A stretch of 63,315 bases of DNA from Desulfobacula sp. (lineage in GTDB: Bacteria; Desulfobacterota; Desulfobacteria; Desulfobacterales; Desulfobacteraceae), in NCBI RefSeq assembly GCF_030145145.1, contig NZ_JAQYWD010000038.1, forward strand, positions 1 to 63,315, in the 5' to 3' direction. The notes beneath the pieces were generated by a model. The model made no database searches. It was not told where the DNA came from and worked only from the letters and a program-made list of their open reading frames with translations. Below are positions 23,801-32,305 of this stretch, one piece after another (the first letter of the stretch is position 1; every line of letters begins with the position of its first letter). The position numbers and the translations under genes were made by a program.

Positions 23801-25261
23801 CATCAGATCTTTAAATTGGGACAGGCAAAGACACTCTTTTGTAATGGTTTCCATGCCAATGATGGCGCAGGGGATCGTTTTGAAGACCGCTTTTTTTTTC
23901 CTGGCGCTTACCCGATGGGGGGCGGCACCAGGGTTAAATTCTTCAATCAGCAGATGGGCATTGATTCCGCCAAATCCAAAAGCGCTGATACCGGCTTTCC
24001 GTGTCGCATGGGGGGCGCCGGGTATCCACGGTTCAGCTTGGGTTTGAACCGTGACTGCACTGTCGTTTAAAAGGCTGGTGGAAGATGGGGCGGAATAATT
24101 TAAAGACGGTGGTAAGAGTCCTTCATTCATGGACAAAACGGTTTTAATGAATCCGGCTGCACCGGCGGCCGTCAACAGATGGCCGATCATTGATTTGACA
24201 GATCCAATGGAAAGGGGCGTCTCCTGACAGTTGAAGAGACTGCGTAACGTATGAATGCTGGACAATTCCACCTGATCCCCCACAGGGGTACCTGACCCAT
24301 GACATTCCATGTACTGGATATCGCCAGGCGACCAGGCGGCCTGCTCATAGGCCTGGATCATGGCGCGTACCTGTCCTTCCGAGGCCGGTCCCACAAGGGT
24401 TCCCTCAATATCATTGGATACCCCGGCCCCGGAAATGACCGCATGGATCGTATCGCCGCAGTCAATGGCATCTTCCAGTCGTTTCAGCACGATGATGCCG
24501 GTGCCTTCTCCCACCACCAGTCCGTCCGCTGACCGGTCAAAGGGAGAGCACCTGCCCGAGGGGGACAAGGCTTGAAGTTGGGAAAATCCGATCTGGGTAT
24601 ACAATGAATCCGGCCGGGAAACCCCACCGGCCACCATGATATCCGCTTTTTTTAACTGCAGGTGTTCACAGGCCAGTTTGATGGCATATAAGGAGGATGC
24701 ACACGCAGCATCAAGGGTATGGCTCCCCCCTTCAAATCCCATGGCCCGTGCCAGGATTGCGGCAGGAAGTGAGACCACGGCTGTCCGGGAAAAATCCTTT
24801 GGACCGGGGCGTTTTATGGTTCCATCGCAAAGGACCTGCCAGGAGAACAAAGAAGATGTGTCCGTGGGAAGGGCAATGGCGGCAAGGATAACGCCGGTTC
24901 GTTTTTTATCCTCCCGGGTATGCGAGCAGTTTAAAAAAGCATCTCTGCCCGCCTGCAGCACCAGTTGGTGTACCGGGTCGAGCGCCGTTAACAGGGTTTT
25001 GTCCACCAGAAAACCGTTGGGATCAAATTGAAAATTTTCAATGAGGCCGGCTTTGCTGGAAATGGCTTTGTCCGGAAGGGTCTGCCGGGAGATAAAATCA
25101 TTAACAGGCCCGACCCATCGATGGTCCGGTACCTGAATCACCGCATCTCTTTTATGGAGGATATTGTCAAGGAAATGGCGGGTATCCCGGGCCTGGGGAA
25201 ATATCCCGGCCATTGCCACAACGGCAATTTTACCGAATTTTTGTCTTGTGTGCAGTTTCAT
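20882..25261 (-). CDS. PfaC-like lipid synthase, KS-CLF-DH-DH
   Basis: This 1459-residue protein has the domain order of PfaC from polyunsaturated fatty acid synthases. An active ketosynthase (about 8-440) has Cys187 in DAACASSL, His321 in ECHGSGTPVGD and His361 in KSMIGHLLTAAG. A second KS-like domain (about 463-900) has Ala642 in place of the Cys (TLSAGAASG), marking a chain-length factor. Two FabA-type hotdog dehydratase domains follow: DH1 with DGGKTPVSISIEAGQAD and DH2 with CHFIDDRVMPGTLMYE. A Pro/Glu-rich linker of about 200 residues precedes DH1. There is no acyltransferase or ACP, so partners must be encoded elsewhere. It is shorter than typical PfaC (about 2000). It leads an overlapping operon with oleA, oleB and oleC and has only a weak ribosome site. 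Confidence 0.8.
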   Translation of the reverse strand: MKLHTRQKFGKIAVVAMAGIFPQARDTRHFLDNILHKRDAVIQVPDHRWVGPVNDFISRQTLPDKAISSKAGLIENFQFDPNGFLVDKTLLTALDPVHQLVLQAGRDAFLNCSHTREDKKRTGVILAAIALPTDTSSLFSWQVLCDGTIKRPGPKDFSRTAVVSLPAAILARAMGFEGGSHTLDAACASSLYAIKLACEHLQLKKADIMVAGGVSRPDSLYTQIGFSQLQALSPSGRCSPFDRSADGLVVGEGTGIIVLKRLEDAIDCGDTIHAVISGAGVSNDIEGTLVGPASEGQVRAMIQAYEQAAWSPGDIQYMECHGSGTPVGDQVELSSIHTLRSLFNCQETPLSIGSVKSMIGHLLTAAGAAGFIKTVLSMNEGLLPPSLNYSAPSSTSLLNDSAVTVQTQAEPWIPGAPHATRKAGISAFGFGGINAHLLIEEFNPGAAPHRVSARKKKAVFKTIPCAIIGMETITKECLCLSQFKDLMFDKTRLKPEPPGLRWRRPQPEAAGEMPGFYMDHVSTRLGEFHIPPNQMHDILPQHILLLKAAKGALEDARINPRPAPDEAPRHHIGCAIGIEFDYGATDFHLRWKINSLEETLKNRISPPLTFNRTLGALGGIVASRVAREFKLGGPCFTLSAGAASGIKAIEAGIHSLSAGETDLFICGCVDLAGDIRQAGLNDMAKPHTEMILPSEGAAAMVLKPLDQAIEDNDRIYGVITGVGGAGGDLIPGETAPDPERSAALYTRSLETALNDAGTHFKDLCLYEACASGIMEHDATETRVLNTLYSKAPGTPACHVTSAASRIGNTRAASALFSVIKTALCLYYRVMPSNKAMAACFKNLDRNQYHFTDTPVVLNRQDKDTILTACAASITLDGACAHAILEEYRSNDTLSPAVSFFDEHVPGSFTPSTDAFILKTNPRQISEATIRKLQDHLAGKAIKPPDLAPTKPREDIPPLSNTPDSGKTALQHDPVFDPALITKGTLATSQAHEKFLEFSNETMGLLEKQFAALTRLAGGVNHQTENQTEARLLPDGNRPDNPLEPLPAMVQQQDTSTQRPFLDRAQCLEYAVGKAGNVLGKDFEIIDTYPARVRLPDEPLMLVDRIMEIQGERLSLTSGKIITQHDVKEDAWYLDGGKTPVSISIEAGQADLFLCAWLGIDHVVKGTRKYRLLDARVTFHRTLPEPGETIEYHIEIDRFLKQGKVYLFFFHYKGYIRDQLFISMRDGCAGFFTEQEVEHSGGIILKTEDVQKIDSPCDFIPLVPVKKESYSDEQVEALRNGNLAAAFGKNFVNRQLGDPLKLPGKRMHLIDRVLEFDPAGGRFGMGSIIAQADIHPDAWFLTCHFIDDRVMPGTLMYECCAHTLRIFTQRIGWISDRKDVFYDVVPHNESDLKCRGPVTPDTKKVRYELEIKEMGYAPDPYVIADAHMFSDDLRIVLYKNMGMKLVGLTKIELESFWRKQ

Positions 25262-25345
25262 ATGGGCTCATATAATTGAGAACCCAATGGATTTCAAGGC
25301 AGCAGTGTAAAATTTGTGTAAAAATGGCCGCCTCCGAAAGTTGAG

Positions 25346-26080
25346 TCAGGTGAAAATAAGAAAAAAGCCCGTGATAACTGATCTTGCCAAAAGCCACACG
25401 GTTATCCCCACAAAGAAAAGGGCTAAGCCATGATCCAGAATCGTTTCTTTTCGTTTCTCATTGTATCCCAGTACCCATCCAAAAACAATGCCGGCCAGTA
25501 ATCCTCCGGCATGACCCCAGTTATTGATGTTGGGCATTAGAAAACCGATGAGAACCAGGCTGACCACCCAGCCGGAGGTCTGTTTGTACACCAGTTGTCC
25601 CCATTGCCCTCCCCTGGACTTGCCGAAATAGAGGGCTGCGCCAATGAGTCCGCAAAGCCCGGATGAAGCGCCTATGGTCAGATAAACATTGCCGACATAG
25701 GACAATAAAAATCCAGCTATCCCGGCCAGGGTATAGATGGAAAACATTCGTGCCAGGCCGAATTCCTGCATCACCAGCGGGGCAACCGTTCTCAGGGCCA
25801 TCATGTTGAACAGGATATGGAGTAGACCACCGTGGAGCCAGTTGGCGGTAATCAAAGACCACCAGGCTTCAAATTTAACAATGGGCAGACGGCCCGATGC
25901 CCCCAAAAAATTTAATACGTCCAGGGACGGGGTTAACATGTAAAACGGGTTCAGGGACAGGATCATGTTGTTGCCGCTGTAGACCAGGCTGACCACAAAC
26001 ATGATGACATTGGTATAAATAATTGCCTTCAGGACAATGGCGGCGGTGAAAAACGGTTTATGTCGTTTATAGTGTGTCAT
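25346..26080 (-). CDS. Rhomboid-family intramembrane serine protease
   Basis: The 244-residue integral membrane protein has six to seven TM helices. It has the rhomboid hallmarks: WLHGGLLHILFNM in TM2, the catalytic Ser139 in TIGASSGLCG (GASS rather than the usual GASG), and His190 in NNWGHAGGLLAG. Rhomboids cut TM helices of membrane proteins. The gene is 84 bp upstream of the PfaC-like gene on the same strand, so it could belong to that operon, though no functional tie is known. Its stop lies in a copy of the GAAAGTTGAGT repeat end (25334-25346). Confidence 0.85.
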   Translation of the reverse strand: MTHYKRHKPFFTAAIVLKAIIYTNVIMFVVSLVYSGNNMILSLNPFYMLTPSLDVLNFLGASGRLPIVKFEAWWSLITANWLHGGLLHILFNMMALRTVAPLVMQEFGLARMFSIYTLAGIAGFLLSYVGNVYLTIGASSGLCGLIGAALYFGKSRGGQWGQLVYKQTSGWVVSLVLIGFLMPNINNWGHAGGLLAGIVFGWVLGYNEKRKETILDHGLALFFVGITVWLLARSVITGFFLIFT

Positions 26081-26395
26081 GCTGATTCGGCGTTATAAAG
26101 ATTATCCTTGATAAAGTCAATAAGACTGATTTTAAACAGCAATTCTCATTATGGTGATAACAAGCCTGACCCGGTTTGGTTATAGTCATAATGAGACTTG
26201 CTGGTTTTAAAAATTATAGTTTGAAAATAAGCAATAATGGGGTAAAATCAATCCATTTTCCAATTTTTCATGGTGGGGGCAAGCGATCCTGCATCCTTAA
26301 AACAGCAAGACCCGGTCTGAAAGAGATGTCAACCGCAGCGCTGAGGGATGAAAAAGAAGAAATGCATGGTATCCTAGCGATGAAAGGGTGTTTGG
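26081..26395. other. Divergent upstream region of the rhomboid and sensor kinase
   Basis: About 315 bp with no supported gene. It holds copy 2 of a 24-bp repeat at 26137-26160 (also at 14097-14120), followed by AAGCCTGACCC, which is shared with the arms of the element at 36950-37097. Promoters for both flanking genes should be here; none is obvious. Confidence 0.45.
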
Positions 26396-28420
26396 ATGAA
26401 ACAAAACAAATCAATCCGGGAAAAGTTTGATCAATTACGCAGCCAGGCCAGAACACGGATAAAAGATAAGAATTTTATCCGACCACCGGTCGATTTAGAA
26501 GATCCGCTTAAAATAATTCATGAACTCCAGACATTTCAGATTGAGCTGGAATTGCAAAATGACGAACTCCGCCGCTCCCAGCAGGCCCTCATGGAATCCC
26601 AAAATAGCTATACGGAACTCTACGATTTTGCACCGATAGGCTATGTCACGCTCAATTCAAAAGGAGTGATCTTAAATGCCAACCTGACCTTTGCCCATAT
26701 GCTGTCCATTGAAAGAAATGACCTGATAAACCAGTCGTTGACAGACCATATTGTGTTTAAAGACCAGGATATCTATTACCGGCATATGCGACATCTTTTT
26801 GATTCAAAAATACGACAGATTTGTGAACTGCAACTGCAAAAAAAAGGGGGTCCACCATTTCATGTGCACCTGGAAAGCACGGTTGTTTCGGATAAATTCG
26901 GTGATTCAACACAATGCCTGATGGTGGTCATGGATATCACCCAGCGATTCGAAACAGAGAAGCGCTTGAAAGCGGCTTATGATATTATTCAGCAAAGCCC
27001 GGCCGTGGTTTTTCTTTGGAAAAATACAAAAGGATGGCCGGTTGAATTTGTGTCGGAAAATGTGATGGATTTACTGGGGTATTCTGCGGACGATTTTATG
27101 CTGGGAAACCTGCTCTATACAACCGTTGTTCACCCCGATGACTTGGTGCTTGTAGCAGGAGAGGTGGCCCATTTCAGTCGTGACAAAGACCGGAAAAGAT
27201 TTATTCACTCCCCCTATCGTATTGTTACCAGAAACGGCAAAATAAAATGGATTAGTGATCGTACAGACATCTGCAGAGACGAAAAAGGCAATATCACCCA
27301 TTACCAGGGCATTGTATTAGATATTACCATACGGAATAAGGCTGAAAAAGCACTCAAGGAACAAACGGATTTTTTGAATGCCCTGCTGGAGACAATTTCC
27401 AGTCCAATTTTTTATAAAGATACAAAGGGGCGGTACACGGGATGTAACAGGGCCTTTGAGAATTTAACCGGCCGGTTGCGGTCTCACATCATTGGCAAGA
27501 CAGTCTATGATATGGAGCCTAAGAAGATTGCTGACCGTTACCATCAAAAGGATGTGGCGCTCTTTAAAAAAAAGGACAAGCAGCGCTATGAGGGGAAACT
27601 GAAAAGAACCAGTGGAGAGGTGAGAGATGTTATTTTTGATAAAGCCTGTCTTCATGATACCACCGGTAAGGTTAGTGGCCTGGTGGGGGTTATCTCGGAT
27701 ATTACGGAGCGGAAGCATGCAGAAGATCTTGTGCGGGATCTTTCCCAACGGTTGATGCAGGCCCAGGAGAGCGAGCGGCAGATGATTTCCTGTGAACTGC
27801 ACGACAGCATCGCCCAGAATCTTTCCACATTAAAACTATATTCCAGCCGGCTGTTTAACGCCCTGTCATCTTCTGAATCAGACATCAAGGCGTTATCAGC
27901 AGATGCGGCCAGGCTCCTGGATCAAACCATTACCGCGGTCAGGGATCTTGCTTATGATTTGAGGCCACCCAGCCTGGAACATATGGGGCTTGTTGCTGCC
28001 CTTGATGCCTTTTGCGAAGAGTTTGCGGAAAAAAATGATATCCGGGTTGATTTTCAGGCTGCGGGTATCCATGAATCAAAACTGACCCCTGATGCTCAAA
28101 TTAATTTATACCGCCTGGTGATGGAAGGGTTGAACAATATCCGGAAGCATGCTGCTGCAGATAAAGCGACCATACGGCTTGTGGGGGCATACCCGAATGT
28201 TATCCTTCGAATTGAAGATAACGGCAAAGGGTTTGATGTAAAAGAACGGGAACGCTCCATTGTCAATGAAAAACGAATGGGTCTGCGAAGCATGAGAGAA
28301 AGGGCGAATTTGCTTAAAGGTCAAATGTCAATTCATTCCCAGTTGAATAAGGGGACGCAAATCGTCATTAAACTGCCATTAAAGGATAAACCAAAATGGA
28401 TCAAAAAAAGCGAATTTTAA
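26396..28420 (+). CDS. PAS-domain sensor histidine kinase, NarL/DegS type
   Basis: The 674-residue kinase has no TM segment. An N-terminal helical lead (HELQTFQIELELQNDELRRS) is followed by three PAS domains (about 75-190, 195-310, 320-440), the second with a PAC-like YRIVTRNGKIKWISDRTD. The HisKA_3 dimerisation domain has the phosphorylated His in SCELHDSIAQNLS, and the ATPase domain has LRIEDNGKGFD and GLRSMRERANLL. It therefore senses a cytosolic signal and phosphorylates a NarL-type regulator. Its end overlaps the next gene by 25 bp, which encodes that regulator. The signal is not evident; no heme or flavin residue is clear. Confidence 0.9.
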   Translation: MKQNKSIREKFDQLRSQARTRIKDKNFIRPPVDLEDPLKIIHELQTFQIELELQNDELRRSQQALMESQNSYTELYDFAPIGYVTLNSKGVILNANLTFAHMLSIERNDLINQSLTDHIVFKDQDIYYRHMRHLFDSKIRQICELQLQKKGGPPFHVHLESTVVSDKFGDSTQCLMVVMDITQRFETEKRLKAAYDIIQQSPAVVFLWKNTKGWPVEFVSENVMDLLGYSADDFMLGNLLYTTVVHPDDLVLVAGEVAHFSRDKDRKRFIHSPYRIVTRNGKIKWISDRTDICRDEKGNITHYQGIVLDITIRNKAEKALKEQTDFLNALLETISSPIFYKDTKGRYTGCNRAFENLTGRLRSHIIGKTVYDMEPKKIADRYHQKDVALFKKKDKQRYEGKLKRTSGEVRDVIFDKACLHDTTGKVSGLVGVISDITERKHAEDLVRDLSQRLMQAQESERQMISCELHDSIAQNLSTLKLYSSRLFNALSSSESDIKALSADAARLLDQTITAVRDLAYDLRPPSLEHMGLVAALDAFCEEFAEKNDIRVDFQAAGIHESKLTPDAQINLYRLVMEGLNNIRKHAAADKATIRLVGAYPNVILRIEDNGKGFDVKERERSIVNEKRMGLRSMRERANLLKGQMSIHSQLNKGTQIVIKLPLKDKPKWIKKSEF

Positions 28421-29073
28421 TTATTGATGATCACCCCCTTTTCCGGGAAGGCATTAAAACCATCATACAGAGCGACAGCCGGTATGAGGTGGTTGGTGAA
28501 GCGGGGAATGCAAGCCAGGGTCTCAATTTGGCCAGAAATCTCAGGCCGGATCTGGCCGTAGTGGATATCTCCCTTCCGGATATCAGCGGGTTTGACCTTA
28601 TCCGGGATATACGGAAAGATTCCCCGGATATCCTCATCCTGGTGTTGAGTATGCATTCCAAGGTAGACTATATCGTCAAAGCCTTCCAGGCCGGTGCCAG
28701 TGGCTACCTCACCAAAGAGTCCGCTGCAGATATGCTCATCACCGGCATTGAGCAAACCTTAAAAGGGGATTATTTTATGGATACGTCGGTATCCCAGCAG
28801 GTGGTAAAAAAACTGGCTGAGCTGCCGGGTAAAAAGCCTGTTGACATGGTTAAAGGCTATGATGCATTAACCGCCAGAGAGCAGGAAGTCATGGCCCTGG
28901 TGGCCAATGGGATGTCCTCCCAAAACATTGCAGACAAATTGTTTATCAGCCCTAAAACAGTGGACAATCACCGTTCCAACATCCTTAAAAAACTCAATAT
29001 CAGCACTGTGATAGAACTGGCTCGGTATGCTGCCAGGCTCGGCTTGATTGATCTGGATCTCTGGAAAGAATAA
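28396..29073 (+). CDS. NarL/LuxR-family response regulator
   Basis: The 225-residue protein has a receiver domain (residues 5-122) with acidic pocket Asp11/Asp12 (IIDDHP), phosphoacceptor Asp57 (VVDISLP) and Lys in YLTKES, then a LuxR HTH domain (about 155-215) with LTAREQEVMALVANGMS and PKTVDNHRSNILKKL. It overlaps the sensor kinase gene by 25 bp and is its cognate partner. DNA targets are unknown. Confidence 0.9.
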   Translation: MDQKKRILIIDDHPLFREGIKTIIQSDSRYEVVGEAGNASQGLNLARNLRPDLAVVDISLPDISGFDLIRDIRKDSPDILILVLSMHSKVDYIVKAFQAGASGYLTKESAADMLITGIEQTLKGDYFMDTSVSQQVVKKLAELPGKKPVDMVKGYDALTAREQEVMALVANGMSSQNIADKLFISPKTVDNHRSNILKKLNISTVIELARYAARLGLIDLDLWKE

Positions 29074-29271
29074 CATCCTGTCCGCTATCCATCTTTCGGG
29101 AAATACCCCTTCATCGGTTTTGGGAAACGGTTCCAACCAGGATTTTTTCCCGATAAAAATGAGTCCTTTCCCCTATTTACAATAAAAATAAAATCCAGTA
29201 CTAATTTGTGTATTGTGATCGTCCAGACTGTCAATGGCATGTTTTTTTATTCAGCATAAAGGATCTATCAG

Positions 29272-29508
29272 ATGCCAACCAACGCTTCAACTATGTCCGT
29301 TTGTTATAATGAACTGTATGACAATATGGTTTTAAAAAAAGAATATGTAAAACGATCGGTAATCGATAGACGGTCATTTCTGGATAGGCGTTCGTTAGGC
29401 GTTGGTACTGAATATGCCGGTAAAGAGCGAAGAAAGAAAAAAGACAGGAGAAACGGCTGGGAAGACAGATGTGAATGGAAATCCATGGACCGGTGGAACC
29501 GCTTTTGA
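29272..29508 (+). CDS. Small basic protein with DRR repeats
   Basis: The 78-residue product has a good ribosome site (AAAGGA) before ATG 29272. It is rich in Arg/Asp motifs (SVIDRRSFLDRRS, then KDRR), a pattern seen in many short proteins of sulfate reducers. I do not know its function. Confidence 0.5.
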   Translation: MPTNASTMSVCYNELYDNMVLKKEYVKRSVIDRRSFLDRRSLGVGTEYAGKERRKKKDRRNGWEDRCEWKSMDRWNRF

Positions 29509-29620
29509 CGGTCTTTATTTCCATCAGCCGTTATCCTAGAGAGGCTCAATGCTCTCCAACGGATGATGTGCGGTCTGTTTTGTTCGGAAACGATATTTTC
29601 CATAATTTCGGGAGACGGAT

Positions 29621-29872
29621 ATGAAAGGCTATTTGCCAACTAAAAACCTCATTTTTTTTAACCCGGGAAAGTCAGGCATGGTATTGATCCATCCTGCAAA
29701 TCACTATATCAGTGTGGAACGACTTTTGAAAACCCAGGAATCCCTGGTGCAAAAAACGGATCATCCCGTCGTGTATATTGAAGACCGAAGGGGTAAGCCC
29801 CGACAGAAACGGGAGATGCTGACAGGAGATCTGTCAATGGGCAGGGTGACGGATTTTGATTTGGTCATGTAA
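29621..29872 (+). CDS. Hypothetical 83-residue protein
   Basis: GGGAGA precedes ATG 29621. The product is soluble, with KNLIFFNPGKSGMVLIHP near the start and a basic EDRRGKPRQKRE stretch. No family is recognised. It follows the DRR-repeat protein by 112 bp on the same strand. Confidence 0.45.
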   Translation: MKGYLPTKNLIFFNPGKSGMVLIHPANHYISVERLLKTQESLVQKTDHPVVYIEDRRGKPRQKREMLTGDLSMGRVTDFDLVM

Positions 29873-29919
29873 TGGGACCTGTGGTTTCACGCGGCATGCA
29901 CACGAAAAATACCCCAACA

Positions 29920-30462
29920 TCAATTCAGTTTGATATCATCAATTTCCACCGCGTTTAAATATGATTTAACGGCGCCCAAGGTCAGGGTAAACATTTTGGT
30001 CCCGGTTAAAATGGCCATGGGATCGTTTTTACACTTACAGGTAAATGCAAAGGCCGGTCCCATTATATTGGCTGGATTCTGGGCTTCTTCAGGGTTTTCC
30101 TGCATCATTTTCAAGTAGGTATTTAATCGGTCTTTTAAGATTTCAAAGTAATCAATGTTTTGGCCGGTGGTGGTTTGGGTAAGGGTTGAGATGTTGCGGG
30201 ATATTTCCCTGATATATTCCCAGAAGGCTTCTGCTAAAGGCCCTTTGTGTTTGTCTGTCGGTGACATGAAAAAGGAAATTGACCAGCCAACACTCAAGAT
30301 TTTCAACAGCTGAAGTTCATATTCCAGAGTTGTCAGGTTTAAATCGCTGGTTTCAGGTATGGCAGCGATGAGTTCTTTCATATCGGTCCTGTCAATGGCA
30401 AAGGTTGCCAGGTTCTGGGACAATTTGTCCAAGGTAAGGGTTTCTTTTTTTTTCGGGTCCAT
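29920..30462 (-). CDS. Conserved-looking hypothetical protein
   Basis: The start is set at ATG 30462 (MDPKKKETL), giving 180 residues; an in-frame start at 30495 is equally weak in ribosome-site terms. The protein is soluble and mainly helical, with no signal peptide, and has WEYIREISRNISTL and a short TCKCKND loop. No catalytic motif or family is recognised. It is alone on this strand between forward genes. Confidence 0.6.
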   Translation of the reverse strand: MDPKKKETLTLDKLSQNLATFAIDRTDMKELIAAIPETSDLNLTTLEYELQLLKILSVGWSISFFMSPTDKHKGPLAEAFWEYIREISRNISTLTQTTTGQNIDYFEILKDRLNTYLKMMQENPEEAQNPANIMGPAFAFTCKCKNDPMAILTGTKMFTLTLGAVKSYLNAVEIDDIKLN

Positions 30463-30565
30463 AATTCTTTGTTTTTTTATTAAATTGATGTACAAAATAA
30501 TTCACTTATGCCATATAATGTGTCATCTTAAATAACAGCAGAAGCAAAAAGTGTAAACACATATA

Positions 30566-30796
30566 ATGATAAAGATAGATCTCAGGCTGTTTGTCACCTT
30601 GGCAAAATATCTTCCTAAAAATAGTGGTAGTTTTGAAATCCCGGAACAAACTACTGTTGAGATGCTGATTCTGGATCTGGGTATCCCGCTGGAGCTGGTG
30701 AAACTGATTTTTGTCAACGGGAAGCGGCAGGATCGCAATTATCCATTAAAACACAATGACCGGTTGGGTCTTTTTCCACCGGTTGGAGGCGGATAG
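30566..30796 (+). CDS. MoaD/ThiS-family sulfur-carrier protein
   Basis: The 76-residue beta-grasp protein ends in the exposed Gly-Gly (PPVGGG) that MoaD/ThiS carriers use for adenylation and thiocarboxylate formation. IKIDLRLFVTLAKYLP and FVNGKRQDRNYPL fit the ubiquitin-like fold. The E1-like activating enzyme starts 3 bp after its stop, so the pair works together, in molybdopterin/tungstopterin or thiamine-type sulfur transfer. No other cofactor gene is next to it. Confidence 0.85.
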   Translation: MIKIDLRLFVTLAKYLPKNSGSFEIPEQTTVEMLILDLGIPLELVKLIFVNGKRQDRNYPLKHNDRLGLFPPVGGG

Positions 30797-30799
30797 ATC

Positions 30800-31507
30800 A
30801 TGGGAACTTCACCGCTTGACGGACGGTATGCCAGAAATTTTAATACCCTTACCCCGGAGGAACAAAAAAAGCTGGGGGCATCCAAAGTGGTTGTCATCGG
30901 ATTAGGGGGACTTGGCGGCGGTGTCTGTGAGATGCTGGCAAGGGTCGGAGTGGGCCATCTAAGCCTGATCGACGGAGATTCATTTGAGGTCAGCAATTTA
31001 AACCGCCAGCTGTTAAGCCAGGAACATCTTATAGGGGTTCCCAAGGCCGAAGCAGCCAAAAACCGTGTGGCCGCTATTAATTCCGAGGTGAATGTAACAC
31101 ACCAGGTGGCGTATCTGGATGAATCCAACCTGTATGAACAGATCAAGGATGCAGATGTGGTCATGGACTGCCTGGATTCCATTGATACAAGATTCAAACT
31201 GCAGGATGCGGCAAAAAAAGCCGTCATTCCCATTGTGTCCGGCGCGATTGCAGGGGTGACCGGTCAGGTGACCAGTATTTTTCCGGAAGATCTCGGGTAT
31301 GAATTGATCTATGGCAAAAAAAGCCGGGAACAATCAAAAGGGGTTGAAACACGGACGGGTAATATCGCTTATTGCGCAATGTTTGTGGCAGCAATCCAGT
31401 CATCTGAGTGCGTTAAAATACTCTTGAACCGCGGGGATATCCTTCACAATAAACTGCTGATTGCGGAATTATGGACCAATACCTTTGAGGTCGTGGCGTT
31501 GACCTGA
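30800..31507 (+). CDS. ThiF/MoeB/HesA-family E1-like adenylating enzyme
   Basis: The 235-residue protein has the E1 Rossmann nucleotide site (VVVIGLGGLGGGVCEMLARV), the Mg/ATP region DGDSFEVSNLNRQLL, and the catalytic Asp region MDCLDSIDTRFKLQ. The zinc-binding CxxC pairs of full MoeB/ThiF are not present, so it is a short version. It should adenylate the C-terminal Gly of the adjacent MoaD-like protein. GGAGG lies upstream of ATG 30800. Whether the product goes to a molybdopterin or another sulfur acceptor cannot be read here. Confidence 0.85.
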   Translation: MGTSPLDGRYARNFNTLTPEEQKKLGASKVVVIGLGGLGGGVCEMLARVGVGHLSLIDGDSFEVSNLNRQLLSQEHLIGVPKAEAAKNRVAAINSEVNVTHQVAYLDESNLYEQIKDADVVMDCLDSIDTRFKLQDAAKKAVIPIVSGAIAGVTGQVTSIFPEDLGYELIYGKKSREQSKGVETRTGNIAYCAMFVAAIQSSECVKILLNRGDILHNKLLIAELWTNTFEVVALT

Positions 31508-31551
31508 ATTATGGGTCCCTATATGTGTTGACCATAAAGGAGAGATCTTTT

Positions 31552-32286
31552 ATGTATGCCAGAGCGGCACAAATGATTATGTCCGCCAAACGGTGTACCG
31601 CTTTTACAGGGGCAGGCATTTCTGTGGAGAGTGGTATTCCGCCGTTCCGGGGGAAAAATGGGCTTTGGAACAAATATGATCCTGAAACCTTTGATATCCG
31701 GTATTTTTACACCCATACCCGGCAGTCCTGGGAAATTATCCGGGAAATTTTTTATACCCTTTTTGGACGGGTTCAACCCAATGCAGCTCATTATGCTCTG
31801 GCGGAACTTGAGGCCAACAACCGATTACAGTCCGTGATTACCCAGAATGTGGATAACCTTCACCATGACGCCGGCAGTCGGCGCGTCCATGAATTTCATG
31901 GCTCGTTAAAGCGCCTGGTTTGCCTTGATTGCCAGGCAAAGTATCCCATTTCTGAAATTGACCTGGCAATTCTGCCCCCAAGGTGTATAACATGCGACGG
32001 GATTTTAAAACCGGATGTGATTTTTTTTGGAGAGGCCATTCCCGAACCTGCCGGAACCCATTCGTTTAATGAAACAAAAAAGGCGGACTGCTTTCTTTTG
32101 ATTGGTACGACAGGGTCTGTGGCACCGGCAAATATGATTCCGTCGGCTGCAAAATCAAATGGTGCCGTCATCATTGAGATCAATCCCCACAGGTCTGAGT
32201 ATACGGCTTCTGTTACGGATATTTTCCTCAAGGAAAAGGCCACTGTTGCCATGGAACGATTGATGGAAGAAATCGATAAATTATGA
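31552..32286 (+). CDS. Sir2-family NAD-dependent protein deacylase
   Basis: The start is set at ATG 31552 after AAGGAGA; a TTG at 31525 is in frame but unsupported. The 244-residue sirtuin has FTGAGISVESGIPPFRG, the TQNVDNLHHDAG site, catalytic His in EFHGS, and four zinc cysteines (CLDCQ, CITCDG). It removes acyl groups from lysines using NAD. It lies 44 bp after the E1-like gene and 19 bp before the HIT gene, probably in one transcription unit. Confidence 0.9.
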   Translation: MYARAAQMIMSAKRCTAFTGAGISVESGIPPFRGKNGLWNKYDPETFDIRYFYTHTRQSWEIIREIFYTLFGRVQPNAAHYALAELEANNRLQSVITQNVDNLHHDAGSRRVHEFHGSLKRLVCLDCQAKYPISEIDLAILPPRCITCDGILKPDVIFFGEAIPEPAGTHSFNETKKADCFLLIGTTGSVAPANMIPSAAKSNGAVIIEINPHRSEYTASVTDIFLKEKATVAMERLMEEIDKL

Positions 32287-32305
32287 TTGGTTAAAGGAGC
32301 TTTCA

